DNA of 16,548 nt from CAISIP01 sp031403955 (GTDB lineage: Bacteria > Pseudomonadota > Gammaproteobacteria > Burkholderiales > Burkholderiaceae_C): assembly GCA_031403955.1 (NCBI GenBank), contig JANNGR010000596.1:1-16548 (forward strand), written 5' to 3'. Shown here piece after piece: positions 15,623 to 16,548 of the stretch (positions are counted from its first letter, which is position 1; every line of letters begins with the position of its first letter). A model generated the notes under the pieces. It was not told where the DNA came from. It was given only the letters and a program-made list of their open reading frames with translations, and searched no databases. The position numbers were made by a program, and so were the translations under genes.

Positions 15623-16548
15623 ATGAGCGACCAACCGACTCTGGACTTCTCCCCAGCTTCACCGCCCGGCGATGGCGACACCGCCCTAAATCTTGCCAAC
15701 TACGCACAACGCGCCTACCTAGAATACGCCCTGAGCGTGGTCAAGGGCCGGGCGCTGCCGGACGTCTGTGACGGGCAAAAGCCGGTGCAGCGGCGCATCC
15801 TGTATTCGATGTCGCGCATGGGCCTGGGCTTTGGCGGTGCCAACGGCAACGCCGGCGCCAGGCCGGTCAAGTCCGCCCGTGTGGTGGGAGACGTGCTGGG
15901 CCGTTTTCATCCGCATGGGGACCAGGCTGCCTACGATGCGCTGGTGCGCATGGCACAGAATTTTTCGCAGCGTTATCCCCTGATCGACGGCCAGGGCAAT
16001 TTCGGCAGCCGGGACGGTGATGGCGCCGCAGCGATGCGTTACACCGAGGCCAGGCTGGCGCGAATCACCAGCCTGTTGCTGGATGAGATCGACGAAGGCA
16101 CGGTGGTCTTTGTACCGAATTACGATGGGTCTACCGAAGAGCCGACCCAGCTTCCCGCGCGACTTCCGTTCGCGTTGCTGAATGGCGCCAGCGGCATTGC
16201 GGTCGGTCTGGCGACCGAAATTCCAAGCCATAACCTGCGCGAGATCGCCGCCGCCTGCGTGGCGTTGATCCGCTCGGCCAGCCTGAGCGACGAAGACCTG
16301 TTCGTATTGGTTCCCGGCCCGGACTATCCTGGCGGCGGACAAATCATCAGCACCAGTGCCGAAATCGCCGATGCCTACCGCAGCGGACGCGGGTCGCTCA
16401 AGCTGCGCGCGCGCTGGAAGATCGAGGACCTGGCGCGTGGCCAGTGGCAACTGGTGGTGACCGAGTTGCCACCCAACGTCAGTACCCAAAAAGTACTGGA
16501 AGAAATCGAGGAGTTGACCAACCCCAAGATCCGGCTGGGCAAGAAGGC
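15623..16548 (+). CDS. parC: DNA topoisomerase IV subunit A, 5' part (cut by window edge)
   Basis: ParC is the DNA-breaking and rejoining subunit of topoisomerase IV. The window holds the first 308 codons. After a non-conserved Pro/Ser-rich start come YAQRAYLEYALSVVKGRALPDVCDGQKPVQRRILYSM (27-63), RFHPHGD (94-100), LIDGQGNFGSRDGDGAAAMRYTEARL with catalytic Tyr140, FVPNYDGS, LPFALLNGASGIAVGLATEIPSHN and the start of the tower region near VTELPPNVS. In the quinolone-resistance region the sequence reads GDQAAYDA, so the position equal to Escherichia coli Ser80 is Gln101 and that of Glu84 is Asp105. I use the ATG at 15623 (MSDQPTLDF), 53 bp after the transglycosylase stop. It lacks a clear Shine-Dalgarno sequence, as C-rich sequence precedes it. 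It belongs to the parE-transglycosylase-parC unit. Confidence 0.95.
   Translation, partial: MSDQPTLDFSPASPPGDGDTALNLANYAQRAYLEYALSVVKGRALPDVCDGQKPVQRRILYSMSRMGLGFGGANGNAGARPVKSARVVGDVLGRFHPHGDQAAYDALVRMAQNFSQRYPLIDGQGNFGSRDGDGAAAMRYTEARLARITSLLLDEIDEGTVVFVPNYDGSTEEPTQLPARLPFALLNGASGIAVGLATEIPSHNLREIAAACVALIRSASLSDEDLFVLVPGPDYPGGGQIISTSAEIADAYRSGRGSLKLRARWKIEDLARGQWQLVVTELPPNVSTQKVLEEIEELTNPKIRLGKK

Noticed and set aside
15719..16489. Minus-strand frame of 256 codons opposite parC
   Set aside because: Antisense to conserved ParC motifs, including the catalytic tyrosine; shadow frame.

Overview
The window looks like core chromosome of a betaproteobacterium, most likely Burkholderiales close to Comamonadaceae (Rhodoferax/Polaromonas-like). 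I infer this from protein character and gene order: pyrG - DUF1330 - eno; dapA - bamC - MBL-fold hydrolase; parE - lytic transglycosylase - parC; and a slyD-type FKBP divergent from a RoxA-like oxygenase. Coding regions are moderately GC-rich and densely packed, with several 1-11 bp overlaps. I saw no tRNA, rRNA, insertion sequence, phage gene or CRISPR array.

Layout. 1-305: sequence that does not belong to the enolase gene it adjoins. It looks like a divergent promoter region with a leftward gene start at 50 and a rightward gene start at 265. 306-3112 (minus): pyrG, a DUF1330 protein and an enolase that is intact only to about residue 276 before it runs into the foreign segment. 3113-3230: divergent promoter region with a consensus -10 for pyrG. 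3231-4912 (plus): coaBC and dut, overlapping by 4 bp. 4909-5439 (minus): SlyD-type FKBP isomerase. 5495-7121 (plus): RoxA-like ribosomal oxygenase and an uncharacterised protein. 7173-7709 (plus): a promoter, a leader of about 105 nt, a small Ala-rich lipoprotein with 21-bp tandem repeats and a strong intrinsic terminator. 7750-10570 (minus): dapA, bamC and an MBL-fold hydrolase. 10621-12624 (minus): MFS transporter, a 46-residue membrane peptide and a methyltransferase. 12727-16548 (plus): parE, a DUF4124/SLT lytic transglycosylase and the 5' part of parC.

Functionally this is mostly housekeeping: CTP and dUTP metabolism (pyrG, dut), coenzyme A synthesis (coaBC), lysine/diaminopimelate synthesis (dapA), outer-membrane assembly (bamC), protein folding and ribosome hydroxylation (slyD type, roxA type), chromosome decatenation (parE, parC) and cell-wall turnover (the transglycosylase).

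I found no convincing new biological system. The most notable observation is the enolase breakpoint near 306, which is either a real rearrangement or a chimeric assembly join. Lesser points are the absence of kdsA between pyrG and eno, the repeat-built lipoprotein with its long leader, the 46-residue membrane peptide, and residue variations in ParC and ParE at drug- or ATP-contact positions.
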